DNA of 17,440 bases from Phoronis ovalis (lineage: Eukaryota; Phoronida; Phoronidae), in NCBI GenBank assembly GCA_028565635.1, contig JAOXYB010020760.1:1-17440 (forward strand), in the 5' to 3' direction. Positions 1 to 8,292 of this stretch are shown one piece after another. A program made the position numbers and the translations under genes. Position 1 is the stretch's first letter, and each line of letters opens with the position of its first letter. The notes under the pieces are model-generated. The model ran no database searches. It was not told the origin of the DNA and was given only the letters and a program-made list of their open reading frames with translations.

Positions 1-117
1 CATACAAAGATGGCTTTACAACTACAGAAACTACATCATATGATGGGCATCTGTCTGCACCCGCAGACCTCTTGTTCAGCAACAAATGGAATGCTAAAAC
101 CTGCTTTTATATTTCAG

Positions 118-220
118 CTTTTTGACTCAATGTCGACCGCTGTCTGTGAGCATGGGGAATGCTATCAAATATTTGAAATGGCACATCACTCACTCACCAC
201 GAGATATCCCTGATTCAGAG
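118..220 (+). CDS. EIF2B4: EIF2B4 exon (first visible)
   Basis: The acceptor TTTATATTTCAG ends at 117 and the donor gtcagt starts at 221. The frame begins at 119 after one split-codon base and encodes 34 residues starting [19 protein letters not shown], matching the conserved stretch of eIF2B delta just before the catalytic-like fold. It ends in phase 0. Confidence 0.93.
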
Positions 221-3200
221 GTCAGTTTTTGTTTTATGTTTCATTGGCAGATTTGAACATTTGATGGTTTCTGGGTGTATATTTAGAAAAAAAATCTTTA
301 ATGCAATCTGATGAAATCACAGTGTTCAATCAAATATAGACATGCAAACTATGAAAATCAGGCGGAATCAGGTTGCTTTTAATCTATACACTGTCATTGC
401 ATTGAGAGGCTTGAATTTTCTTATTTTGTCCATCATAATGTTTTAGTTCATAAAAGTCAGATTATCAGTAATGGGTAGCATTAACTGTATGTCATTTGAT
501 TGAATTTCTCGATCATTGATGAGATATTTTCTATCAAACAACTGTACAAACAATTACATAATAATAATATACATTTTACAGTATTTACTGAATGATGCTG
601 AATCTGTCATTCTAACCAATTATTTTATAGGCAAAGCAACAATTATATGAATGTATAAATAATTTTATAAATGAGAAAATAATATTGGCTGGTGAAGCCA
701 TTTCTAAAACATATGCCAGTAAGAAGATTGTGAACGGGGACGTGATTCTAGTGTATACATGGTGAGTATTCAGATTTTAAATTAAGAAGCTGGAATGTTT
801 GTAGATATAAACTAATACTGCTATTGTTTACTACATGGTATTGAGTGCTATAAAATGGGGTAGTAACTTTGGAAATCAGTTTTCTAATTTTAGTCGTATG
901 AATATAATTTTTTTTTATAGAGGGTGTAGACATTCATAGTATGTGTAAACTTACTTTGCCAGTTTTTTATTATGGTATATAATTTTGACATACCGGTAAT
1001 TGTATTTTTAGGGGAAAAAAGACTAATATGGAAAGCTTTTGTTTATATTTTGATACCTAATCTAGCTAATAACAACATGCAATTGTTGTGAAATATTTGG
1101 TATCAGGTCAATTTACATCTTAACTTACAGCTTTTAAAATTTAAAAAAATTTGAAATTAATCATTTTTGTAAATATCTTATGTATATATACATGTATGTG
1201 AGTATGTGTATGTACTTGCTTGTCCATAACAATATCAATAAAATTACCTAATTGTTATATTATTAATACAAACATTTTGGAATGATCCTGAATAATTTCA
1301 AATAACCTAATATTTGACCTTTACATGACCTTTTGACCTCAAGGTCATAACAGACTCTAATGACCTAGCATTTACGCTATGGCCTTGTTTTGCATAAAAA
1401 AATACTAAGACCTTTGGTAACGAAATAGCCCCATATTAGATAAAATGAACATTGTGCAACTTTTTAAAAAAATTATTGCATGCAACACTTTGTGATAAAA
1501 TATTGTCATATTTGCTATGATAAAATTTTTTTTGTCTTGTAGCTCTTCATTAATTTTTAAAATACTGAATGATGCATATGCTGCTGGTAAGAAATTCCGA
1601 GTTGTTGTTATAGATGGTCGTCCAAAGATGGAAGGCAGAGAAATGCTAAGGCGGCTGGTTAAACAAGGCATCAGATGTTCATATATGTTAATAAATGGTG
1701 TTTCATATGTCATGCAAGAGGTATTTCAGTGTTAAAAGTTTATTTTTAATTTGTTTAACAATCTTTCATGGAATTATGTCTTACATCAGTAAAAATAAAT
1801 GTGTATCTGGCTTTCTCCTCGACTGTATTGGTGACATCAGTCTGAAACTATTCCAAATTTAAATCTTTTTCCATAAGAGTTGTCATTTGATGAAATGTGA
1901 CACAGATCTAATTCTGTATAGAAAAAGGTTTACCTTAGGGTGTTATATTAAAATTTTCTATGTAGTATCAGAAATATTTTTAAGCCTCCTCTTGCTTAGT
2001 GTTTCCAATTATTTTAATCTCTCCTACCTGAAATTAGCATACTAATAATTTTTAACCCTCCTCCCCTTGTAAATCAAGTTTCCTGCAAAGACCCCCTAAC
2101 TAACAGACAAAAATTATTTTCAGGTCCCTCCAGTAGCATTTAATAGATAAAACACCCATTCACTACTAAAGCAACAGCATCTTCTCTGCCTTTTGGACCA
2201 GATACAAAAGTTTATCTAGGAAGAGGCATTCTGGATGGCAATGTAAAAAAATAGAATGTTGTTTTTTGTAGGTGACTAAAGTCTTTCTTGGTGCTCATGC
2301 ATTATTAGCCAATGGTTATGTGATGTCACGTGTAGGCAGCTCTCAGATTTCATTAGTAGCTAAAGCGTACAATGTACCTGTGCTAGTATGTTGCGAAACA
2401 TATAAATTTTGTGAGCGTGTTCAAACAGATTCCTTTGTATTTAACGAGCTAGGTAAGATTTATAGGGTGATTGGAAATAAATGTGCCAATTTTGAAATTG
2501 TATGGAAGTTTGATTTTTCAAAAGATGTTTGGCACAATTAAAATTAATGATAAAATATTTTAATAGAAATCATTAATGATCATAAATCATTATCTTTATG
2601 CAACAGAAGATATCATATTTTTGGTGGTTATATAATAATGTTTTACAGCCAGAATTACATAATTCTAAAATTAAAATAATAAAATTATAAAAAAGTTAAT
2701 CAATCATGAATTAAAAAATGTTAAGCAGTGAAACAATTTCTGTTTGAAAATCAGTATTACACTAACAGTATCAGAAAAATAATTTTAGAACTATGCAAGT
2801 CTAGATGGGTATATACACACACACACTACTGTTGCAATTAATTAAATTCCTTTATGAAGATCCTAGATTTTTTTGTTTCTTCAGGTATTAGCTCTCCATG
2901 CAAGCAGACAAGAGATTTTAATTTTAAATTAGTGATTTTGCACCGATTTTTCAGTTGACCTGTTCGTGTACCTCTGTTGGCCAATATAAATTTATTTTAA
3001 AATCTTCAAAGTAATTTCTAAATAAACTATGTACAGTTAATAACCTTTAATTAAATTTGCTGTCTTATCTTTTCCAGGTGATCCTGATGATTTGGTGGAA
3101 ATTGATAAGTCAAGATGTTATTTAAGTGATTGGAGAGATATGAAGGATCTAAGTTTACTAAATTTAGTTTATGATATCACACCTTCAGAATTTGTATCTA

Positions 3201-3286
3201 CAGTTATAACAGAATTAGGAATGGTACCCTGTACTTCTGTACCTGTGGTACTTAGAATGAAACAATCAGAAACAACTGAGGCCTAA
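118..3286 (+). CDS. EIF2B4: eIF2B delta subunit, C-terminal half (five exons; 5' end outside the window)
   Basis: Coding exons are 118-220, 631-761, 1543-1720, 2272-2452 and 3078-3286. All have GT-AG borders and compatible phases, and together they give 266 residues plus stop. eIF2B is the cytosolic decameric GDP-GTP exchange factor for eIF2, and delta is one of its regulatory subunits, sensing phosphorylated eIF2-alpha. The visible part is the IF-2B alpha/beta Rossmann-like domain. Diagnostic stretches are [19 protein letters not shown] (residues 1-19), [59 protein letters not shown] and the terminal [19 protein letters not shown]. Human eIF2B delta is about 523 residues, so roughly the N-terminal half lies upstream. 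The first base (118) completes a codon from an exon outside the window. The reading frame is intact and I see no damage. Confidence 0.97.
631..761 (+). CDS. EIF2B4: EIF2B4 exon (second visible)
   Basis: The acceptor TATTTTATAG ends at 630 and the donor gtgagt starts at 762. It encodes residues from [12 protein letters not shown] to NGDVILVYT, matching the conserved helix and first beta strand of the family. The last two bases (TG) join the next exon's C to make Cys. Confidence 0.95.
1543..1720 (+). CDS. EIF2B4: EIF2B4 exon (third visible)
   Basis: The acceptor TTGTCTTGTAG ends at 1542 and the donor gtattt starts at 1721. It continues [19 protein letters not shown], then [20 protein letters not shown], and ends SYVMQE in phase 0. 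The VVVxDxRPxxEGR motif is a family signature. Confidence 0.96.
2272..2452 (+). CDS. EIF2B4: EIF2B4 exon (fourth visible)
   Basis: The acceptor TTTTTTGTAG ends at 2271 and the donor gtaaga starts at 2453. It encodes [20 protein letters not shown] through [16 protein letters not shown] to NEL. The final G opens the Gly codon completed in the next exon. This is the most conserved part of the family. Confidence 0.97.
3078..3286 (+). CDS. EIF2B4: EIF2B4 last coding exon
   Basis: The acceptor TATCTTTTCCAG ends at 3077. It encodes [16 protein letters not shown], then [16 protein letters not shown], and ends [15 protein letters not shown] with TAA at 3284-3286. The C-terminus is the same length as in vertebrate eIF2B delta, within a few residues. 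Confidence 0.97.
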
Positions 3287-3301
3287 TTATCTTTTCCTCA
3301 G

Positions 3302-4676
3302 ACGAATATGAAATCAAACTCTTCAGGTGATGTTTGACTGGAAAAGCAAACATTTTTCAAAGATATTAACAAACTGACTCAATAGGCAAAAATAAAATAA
3401 TACATGTATTATATAAAAAAGATTTTTATGATAATTTTATTTAATAGTAAAACAGCTTTCTTTACCAGGCGAGAAAGCTGTAATACTACAATAAATGCAT
3501 AATTGTGGTATTCCTGTTCAACTTCTGCAAAAAGGCATGTTTGAAAGAAATATTTGTATTAGGTCACCTAGTTACCTTTTCTATAGGTTTATTAAAAGGT
3601 TTGATTAATAATATGCATTGTTGTCTTTTCTTTGAGCAGATGCGATTCTTGTTACCAGAAGAGTGTTATTCCTAATGTGGTGAGACCCGTTGGGGATGAG
3701 TTGTTCATACATTACACTTTGAATCGAATTTTGGGCAGTTTAATGAAATAATAAACAAATAAAAGTATACATTTTTTGGAAAGGTATTAATGTAAGGATT
3801 ATGAAAAATCACTTTACTTATCTATCACATGATTATGTAAACAGTAAGGGGGCTAGTTTGTGTAAAAATTCATGTTTTCAAAGTGTAAACTTCATAAAAT
3901 ATGTCCAATACACTTTCAGATACTAAGTTAAATTTGGCCTAACCGACTTCCAACTAGGAACTCTGATAAATTGTCTCAGATTTTTGAAATTTCTCTTTGT
4001 TCTTAAATGATATGTTTCTAATAACATGGGTGCCAGGAATTTTTTTTTAATATCTGGCAGTTGAATTTTGAAAAGTAATAAATTTTGAATGATACAAAAT
4101 TCTTAAAAATCTGATACTGTCACACACTTTGAGATCTCTATTTGAAGTTAATTTTGGCAGTTTCAACTTTGTATCTACAGGGGTGTTGGACTTATACTTT
4201 TTTGAAGTATGTGAGTTCACCCAAAATGGCCTACTTACTGATTACTGAATTAATCATGTGACAGGCAAATACAGTAATTTTTCATATTTAAGTTAGTACC
4301 TTTCTAAAACATTAATGTATACTTTTATTAACTATTTTTTCAGTAGCCTGCCCAAAATTTGACTCAAAGTGTAAAGTGCAAATAACTAGTCCTGAATATA
4401 TAGGTCTAGCCAGTTTAATATTAAAATTACTGTAATAATGTGACAATATTTTGACAGTTAAAAACTTTTTTATTTCCTTTATAGCCAGAAATAGCACAGA
4501 AGGACTGGCTTAAATTAGTACATTCCATTGCCAGTTTGGAACCACAAAGAAGCTACCATTTAGCTGATGCTTGTTATAAATTTATTTTTAATCCTTGTGT
4601 TCATAAAGTTATTTTTGTACAACATTTTAATCCTTTTGTAAATGTTATAAAGTTGTCTGGAATTAACATGAATTAG
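3302..4676 (+). CDS. Possible small exons in one open frame (3302-3326, 3640-3679, 4485-4676)
   Basis: I do not recognise this product. Three segments with splice-like borders join in compatible phase. 3302-3326 has acceptor CTTTTCCTCAG and donor gtgatg. 3640-3679 has acceptor CTTTGAGCAG and donor gtgaga. 4485-4676 has acceptor TTCCTTTATAG. Joined, they read EYEIKLF-R-CDSCYQKSVIPNV-PEIAQKDWLKLVHSIAS and run on for 63 codons in the last piece to TAG. There is no ATG in the first piece, so an upstream exon ending in phase 1 is needed. The EIF2B4 exon ending at 2452 has that phase, which would make this an alternative 3' end, but a separate gene is equally possible. The third piece's second half is Phe/Val/Ile-rich and may be chance read-through of AT-rich DNA. 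Confidence 0.3.
3452..3481 (+). repeat. Perfect 10-bp stem hairpin in the EIF2B4 3' UTR
   Basis: ACAGCTTTCT (3452-3461) pairs exactly with AGAAAGCTGT (3472-3481) around a 10-base loop. It stands nine bases before AATAAA. It does not match the histone stem-loop or the iron-responsive-element loop. Confidence 0.6.
3490..3495 (+). promoter_or_regulatory. AATAAA, candidate EIF2B4 poly(A) signal
   Basis: This canonical hexamer lies about 200 bases after the EIF2B4 stop, directly downstream of a 10-bp-stem hairpin (3452-3481). Other AATAAA copies follow at 3750-3755 and 3758-3763, inside the first foldback element, so the true cleavage site is not decided by sequence alone. Confidence 0.4.
3715..4371. 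mobile_element. Palindromic foldback/MITE-like element flanked by TA
   Basis: The left end, CACTTTGAATCGAATTTTGG, is matched in reverse complement at the right end (CACTTTGAGTCAAATTTTGG). TA stands just outside each end (3713-3714 and 4372-4373). The match continues inward with small gaps: shared blocks include ATAAAAGTATACATT, ATGAAAAAT and TCACATGATTA. It then runs with lower identity to an axis near 4043-4045, where TGCCAG and CTGGCA form the innermost hairpin. So almost the whole 657 bp is one imperfect palindrome. No transposase frame is present. A TA target duplication is typical of Tc1/mariner-related elements, so this is probably a non-autonomous one; the family is inferred from the flank only. 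Confidence 0.8.
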
Positions 4677-4711
4677 AATACTAGAAATTTAAGCAAATGA
4701 AATAAGTTTAA

Positions 4712-5386
4712 GGCTAAGCTGGACCCTCGTCACCGTTTAAATAAAATTCATGAAAAATCTGCATTACATTTTTTTCATATAAAATAAATGTTTTCTGAAA
4801 CTTATTCAGCTATGCTATGGTGGTATTTTTAGACTTAGTGTATGCAACGTACAAAATTTAATTAATTTTTTATGACATCTCATAAAAATCATAAGGTACA
4901 TCCTACAGTAAAATCCTGCAGATCTAAATTGGAGCTAACTACGTTTTTAAGAAGTAAACAATATTTCCATCATTTGTTTTGACCGAATTGTAAATACTGT
5001 GAATAATTTTTGAATTATTAATTAATTTTCAAAAAAATTTAATTTTTATATTTGCTAAAAACACTAAATTGATTATATAATCAAAATCCCCAGTGCAATT
5101 TAAAAATGGTCAAAAGCAAATTGTGGGAGTATTGATTAGTTGTTAAAAATATAGTTAGCCCGAATTTTTATGTACTGAGTTTTCCTGTAGGATGTACCTA
5201 ACAATTTTCATAGGGTGTAATTAAACGCTAATTAAATTTCATACATTTTACACACTAGTTTGAAAATACCAATATGAGATAGCTTGAATGTTGAAGTTTT
5301 GGAAAACATCTCTTTTGAGTGAAAAAAATGTTATGCGGATTTTTCACGAATTTTTATTTAAACAGTGACGAGGGTCCAGCTTAGCC
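4712..5386. mobile_element. Palindromic foldback/MITE-like element flanked by TTAA
   Basis: The ends are identical in inverted orientation for 22 bases beginning GGCTAAGCTGGACCCTCGTC, then over 90 percent identical for roughly 70 bp. TTAA stands immediately outside both (4708-4711 and 5387-5390). Blocks such as GGTACATCCTACAG and TTTTGACC recur in inverted order further in, so the arms meet near 5049 and the full 675 bp is palindromic. No coding capacity is seen. A TTAA duplication is the piggyBac hallmark, but these ends lack the usual CCC start, so the superfamily stays open. Confidence 0.85.
5353..5358 (-). promoter_or_regulatory. Minus-strand AATAAA inside the TTAA element's right arm
   Basis: It reads TTTATT on the plus strand and lies about 250 bases downstream of the CD20-like stop codon. 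Its mirror copy in the left arm (4740-4745) reads AATAAA on the plus strand, downstream of the plus-strand open frame that ends at 4676. I saw no better hexamer for the CD20-like gene between 5359 and 5604. Confidence 0.35.
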
Positions 5387-5604
5387 TTAAGTGCAAAAGA
5401 TCTGACTGGATTTGTGAGAGTAGCAAATAGCAAAAAAAAAAATTTTTTCCAATACTTGAGCAAACATATATACTTCTTAGCAAAAACATAAGACACATTT
5501 TCTTATAAAAGTTGTAGTACTAATCAAAGCAGCCAAGATGTTCTTGTTCATATATTTGTGTCCTGAATTAAAGTCTTGCTTGCTTAATATGTAATAAAAC
5601 GTTA

Positions 5605-6306
5605 TTACCATGCATAGCTCTGTGAGTTTGAAGAGTGTCCCAATATTTCAGGTACCACTTCATTACGTTTATAAGATCTATGTTCTGTACGCTCATTTCT
5701 GCTTCCTGTATGTGACTGTACTACTTCTGAAACTCTCCTAGTACGAGATGCGGGAATTCGTCGAGAACTTCTTCCCATGTCAAAACTTCCAGCAGTGAAT
5801 CCAGAATTCCTTCGCACTTCGAATTTGCTATTGCTATCCTGACTGTTGATGCTTTGCTTTGAATTGATTCTGTCAAGTTTCTTTTCAATGTTTCCTTGTA
5901 CGTTTGAGTCTGCTTTACTTTGTCTTCTTTTGTAGCTTGACCTTGACCCCTTCCTCGAGTGAAATTCAGCATTTTCATATGTTGCTGTGCTATCTCTGCT
6001 GCGACTGCCACGTCTTGACTCTCTTTCATTTGGACTGTCATATTCTTTAGTTTCGTACTTTGTACTTTCTCTCCGATGGCTATGATGTCGTTTAGTATAG
6101 CGACAATTTTGTTGACGATAACTGTCTGTTAACTCTTTGTCTGTTGGTTCGAACTCTCTGTAAAAGCTACTGAAACTGTCTTTTTTAATACTTTTTCGTC
6201 TCATACTTGAACTTGAATGCCTTTTGTACTTTTTGACCGATGTTTCGTTATTCATATGTATATTGTCTGATTTCGACAGACATGCTCTTTTTCTTGATGT
6301 TTGCAA
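5605..6306 (-). CDS. CD20-like gene, exon 5 (Ser/Arg/Lys-rich tail and stop)
   Basis: The acceptor cctattcatattctag is followed by LQTSRKRACLSKSDN and 233 residues in all, ending SYAW with TAA at 5605-5607. Composition is dominated by Ser, Arg, Lys, Asn and Glu, with RS-like stretches (ESRRGSRSRDS, SRKGSRSSYKRRQSK). Several Tyr sit in possible signalling contexts, including TYENAEF, whose Y-x-N core fits a Grb2-type SH2 site (inference). The phase-0 junction makes its membership in this gene likely but not proven. Confidence 0.72.
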   Translation of the reverse strand: MQTSRKRACLSKSDNIHMNNETSVKKYKRHSSSSMRRKSIKKDSFSSFYREFEPTDKELTDSYRQQNCRYTKRHHSHRRESTKYETKEYDSPNERESRRGSRSRDSTATYENAEFHSRKGSRSSYKRRQSKADSNVQGNIEKKLDRINSKQSINSQDSNSKFEVRRNSGFTAGSFDMGRSSRRIPASRTRRVSEVVQSHTGSRNERTEHRSYKRNEVVPEILGHSSNSQSYAW

Positions 6307-8292
6307 CTAGAATATGAATAGGTATTGATATAATTTTACTTTTATACATGTTGAAATGAACCCCTATCCTTTAAAAATATATCGGGGTGCATACATTTTC
6401 AGAAATCATGGACAATGGGTGTGTGATATGTTAAGAAATTGTAGTAGAAATGGGTTTTTCAGTTTTGAAACTGTTCTAATTGAGAGTTACATACTAGTGA
6501 ATTTTAAAAGTTGAAATTGAACTGATACCGGTATCATACCAGACTGTAAAATTGACTGAATACCAGTCTTTTTTACCAGTGAAGTGGCAATGAACAATTA
6601 ATAGGAAATAATTTGAAAATTTGGCATATTTACCAGAAGTAATTCCATTTGTTTTTCTTGTTCTGGGTCCATGGCATCATTGTACTCCTCAACAGCAAAG
6701 CAAGAACAGTTCTTTTTACACCAAACAACAATAACAGACAATAGTGCTAAAACCCAGTGCATAAACCCAATAAAAGAGGCTACGGATGGTATTATCCATT
6801 TCAACACAGGGAAACCACTGTCTTTAAATCCTTGACCAGCTGGACTCTGCAGCATGTAATTTAAAAATTCAAATTTTGTACTACATTCTGTGACTGCTGT
6901 GTGACAAAAGCTGTACCAAGTTTTTAATGTAATATACTAAATATGCACTCCAGAAACTTTTCTACAATCCAATGATTAATAAAAGTTACGGTGAAATGAG
7001 AAGTTTCGAGGGCAGACATTCATGAAGACTTTCCAAAACACAGTCATGCTGTAGACCTAGGATATATAAAACTTGGAGTTTTATATATCCTAGTGTGACT
7101 ATAAGTATTCGAAGTAATTATGAATTCTCACCGTCACAACTTCCATTGTGGTCACTGATAATAAAACGGGCGCTACTGCAATTGCACCAATCAGGGACAA
7201 TGTTCGGAATATAGTTACCTGCAAAATAATACAAGTCTTGATATTTGAATTGAATAACAAATGCAAAGTATGGTAATTATTTACAAGTAATGTTTTATAT
7301 TTAAATTTTTTGATGAAATTTCAATCTTTAAAAATTGTGATGCCTATATACCCATCAATATTCTTAGTATAATTGCCAAGCTACTAGGGTATGCAAAATA
7401 AAAGTGTGCATGGGCTAGTGCTACAATAACTTTAATATTGGAATGATTGAGATAAGATATATCAATATAAGTATATTAATATGGAAGTTTTGACTTTTTA
7501 GCTGTGAATAAATAGTTTGCTACTTCAACTCTTTTCTTGAAATTTAAATTAAATTATTTTAAAGACCGAAGATTGCAGTTCATCATTATGTGAGGCTTCA
7601 GACTAATTAACATGGCAACTTAGATTTTGTAATGCAAACTGGAATTTGAATGTTCCGAAAATGTTAACCTTTATTTCATTAGTTTTCAGTGCTGCCTTAC
7701 AGTTATCATGCAGAAGTAACCGGACAGCAAAACCACCAGTAGCAATAAACTGAAATATAGATATTACTGGTTATGACATTTCTGGTTATAAAAAACAAGC
7801 GATAAAATGTTACAAAAAAATTTCAGTTGCCTTAATTGCATGCCCTTTTCTGATTCTTCTGTGCAGTACAAAGCTTGTGAAATACAAGTTGGGTATACAT
7901 TTCCCCCAAAATTTAAGCAATTTAATTAATATCTTGCCTGCGCACTTGTATATTATATAATTATACGTTGTAATTTTTCAAAAATATATTAATTACTTCA
8001 TCTAAATTAAGACTGGAAACAAAGGTAACAATTAACTTACAAATTTCCCTGCCCATATTGGTGTACCAATAGAACCTATGAGCCTGCTGTATTCCCAGCC
8101 TTTGCATGGGTAACTAGTAGTACCATCTTCGTTCAATTTTCCACAAACAGCTAATTGCTGATTATAAACTTGTAAGCATAAATACATGTCAAATATTCCA
8201 AACAGCATCGAAACTATTCCACAAAAAATTTGAAAGAAACCAATTTTACGCACAAAAGGCTCCAATTTACATCTGCCTTCAAAACAACCCAT
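5605..8292 (-). CDS. CD20/MS4A-like four-transmembrane protein with long Ser/Arg-rich tail
   Basis: The exons, 5' to 3' on the minus strand, are 8292-8041, 7749-7669, 7218-7132, 6846-6634 and 6306-5605. All introns are phase 0, and the total is 444 residues. The start is ATG at 8292-8290 with A at -3 and G at +4; no in-frame ATG lies between it and an upstream stop. Hydrophobic segments are at about 17-40, 69-97, 115-138 and 155-180. The second contains GTPIWAGKFFIATG, fitting the GxPxWxGxxFIxxG pattern of CD20/MS4A proteins. The first loop has two Cys (AVCGKL, YPCKGW). Residues 212-444 are a basic Ser/Arg/Lys/Tyr tail, presumably cytosolic, far longer than in usual MS4A proteins. Ligand and role are unknown. 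Another tetraspan family, such as KRTCAP3-like, is the alternative. Confidence 0.75.
6634..6846 (-). CDS. CD20-like gene, exon 4 (TM4 and acidic linker)
   Basis: The acceptor is catgctgcag and the donor gtaaat. Its 71 residues begin SPAGQGFKDSGFPVLKW, enter TM4 (IIPSVASFIGFMHWVLALLS), pass a Cys cluster WCKKNCSCF and end in an acidic linker DAMDPEQEKQMELLL. It is phase 0 on both sides. Confidence 0.82.
7057..7093. repeat. Perfect 16-bp inverted repeat in an intron of the CD20-like gene
   Basis: CTAGGATATATAAAAC (7057-7072) is followed after five bases by its exact reverse complement (7078-7093). The loop is TTGGA. It lies in the intron between exons 3 and 4, 39 bases downstream of exon 3's splice donor in transcript sense. 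Confidence 0.8.
7132..7218 (-). CDS. CD20-like gene, exon 3 (TM3)
   Basis: The acceptor is attattttgcag and the donor gtgaga. Its 29 residues, VTIFRTLSLIGAIAVAPVLL and then SVTTMEVVT, form a single hydrophobic helix. It is phase 0 on both sides. Confidence 0.78.
7669..7749 (-). CDS. CD20-like gene, exon 2 (end of TM2)
   Basis: The acceptor is ctatatttcag and the donor gttaac. Its 27 residues begin FIATGGFAVRLLLHDNCKAA and end TNEIK. It joins exon 1 in phase 0 within TM2. It is too short to stand out as an open frame; I recognised it from its splice sites and phase. Confidence 0.75.
8041..8292 (-). CDS. CD20-like gene, exon 1 (start, TM1, first loop)
   Basis: It encodes 84 residues from MGCFEGRCKLEPFVRKIGFF to TPIWAGKF, with donor gtaagt at 8040-8035. 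It contains TM1 and the Cys-bearing loop, and enters TM2. Cysteines at positions 3 and 8 beside the basic pre-membrane segment could be lipidated (inference). Confidence 0.8.

Larger units (their letters stand above)
221..3077 (+). other. EIF2B4 introns (221-630, 762-1542, 1721-2271, 2453-3077)
   Basis: These four AT-rich introns are 410, 781, 551 and 625 bp. I see no additional gene in them. The 781-bp intron has a cluster of TGACCT half-sites at 1315-1366 close to its 3' end, and the 625-bp intron has a short CA run near 2816-2825. Positions 1-117 are the 3' part of a further intron: the open frame there (10-213) is not eIF2B-like before 118. Confidence 0.8.

Noticed and set aside
10-213. 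Plus-strand open frame overlapping the first EIF2B4 exon
   Set aside because: The stretch before 118 is not eIF2B-like, and within the exon this frame is shifted relative to the conserved [19 protein letters not shown] reading.
2814-2825. Short CA dinucleotide run
   Set aside because: Too short to be a meaningful microsatellite.
4312-4497. Minus-strand open frame of 61 codons
   Set aside because: Most of it is the right arm of the TA-flanked palindrome and it has no protein-like features.
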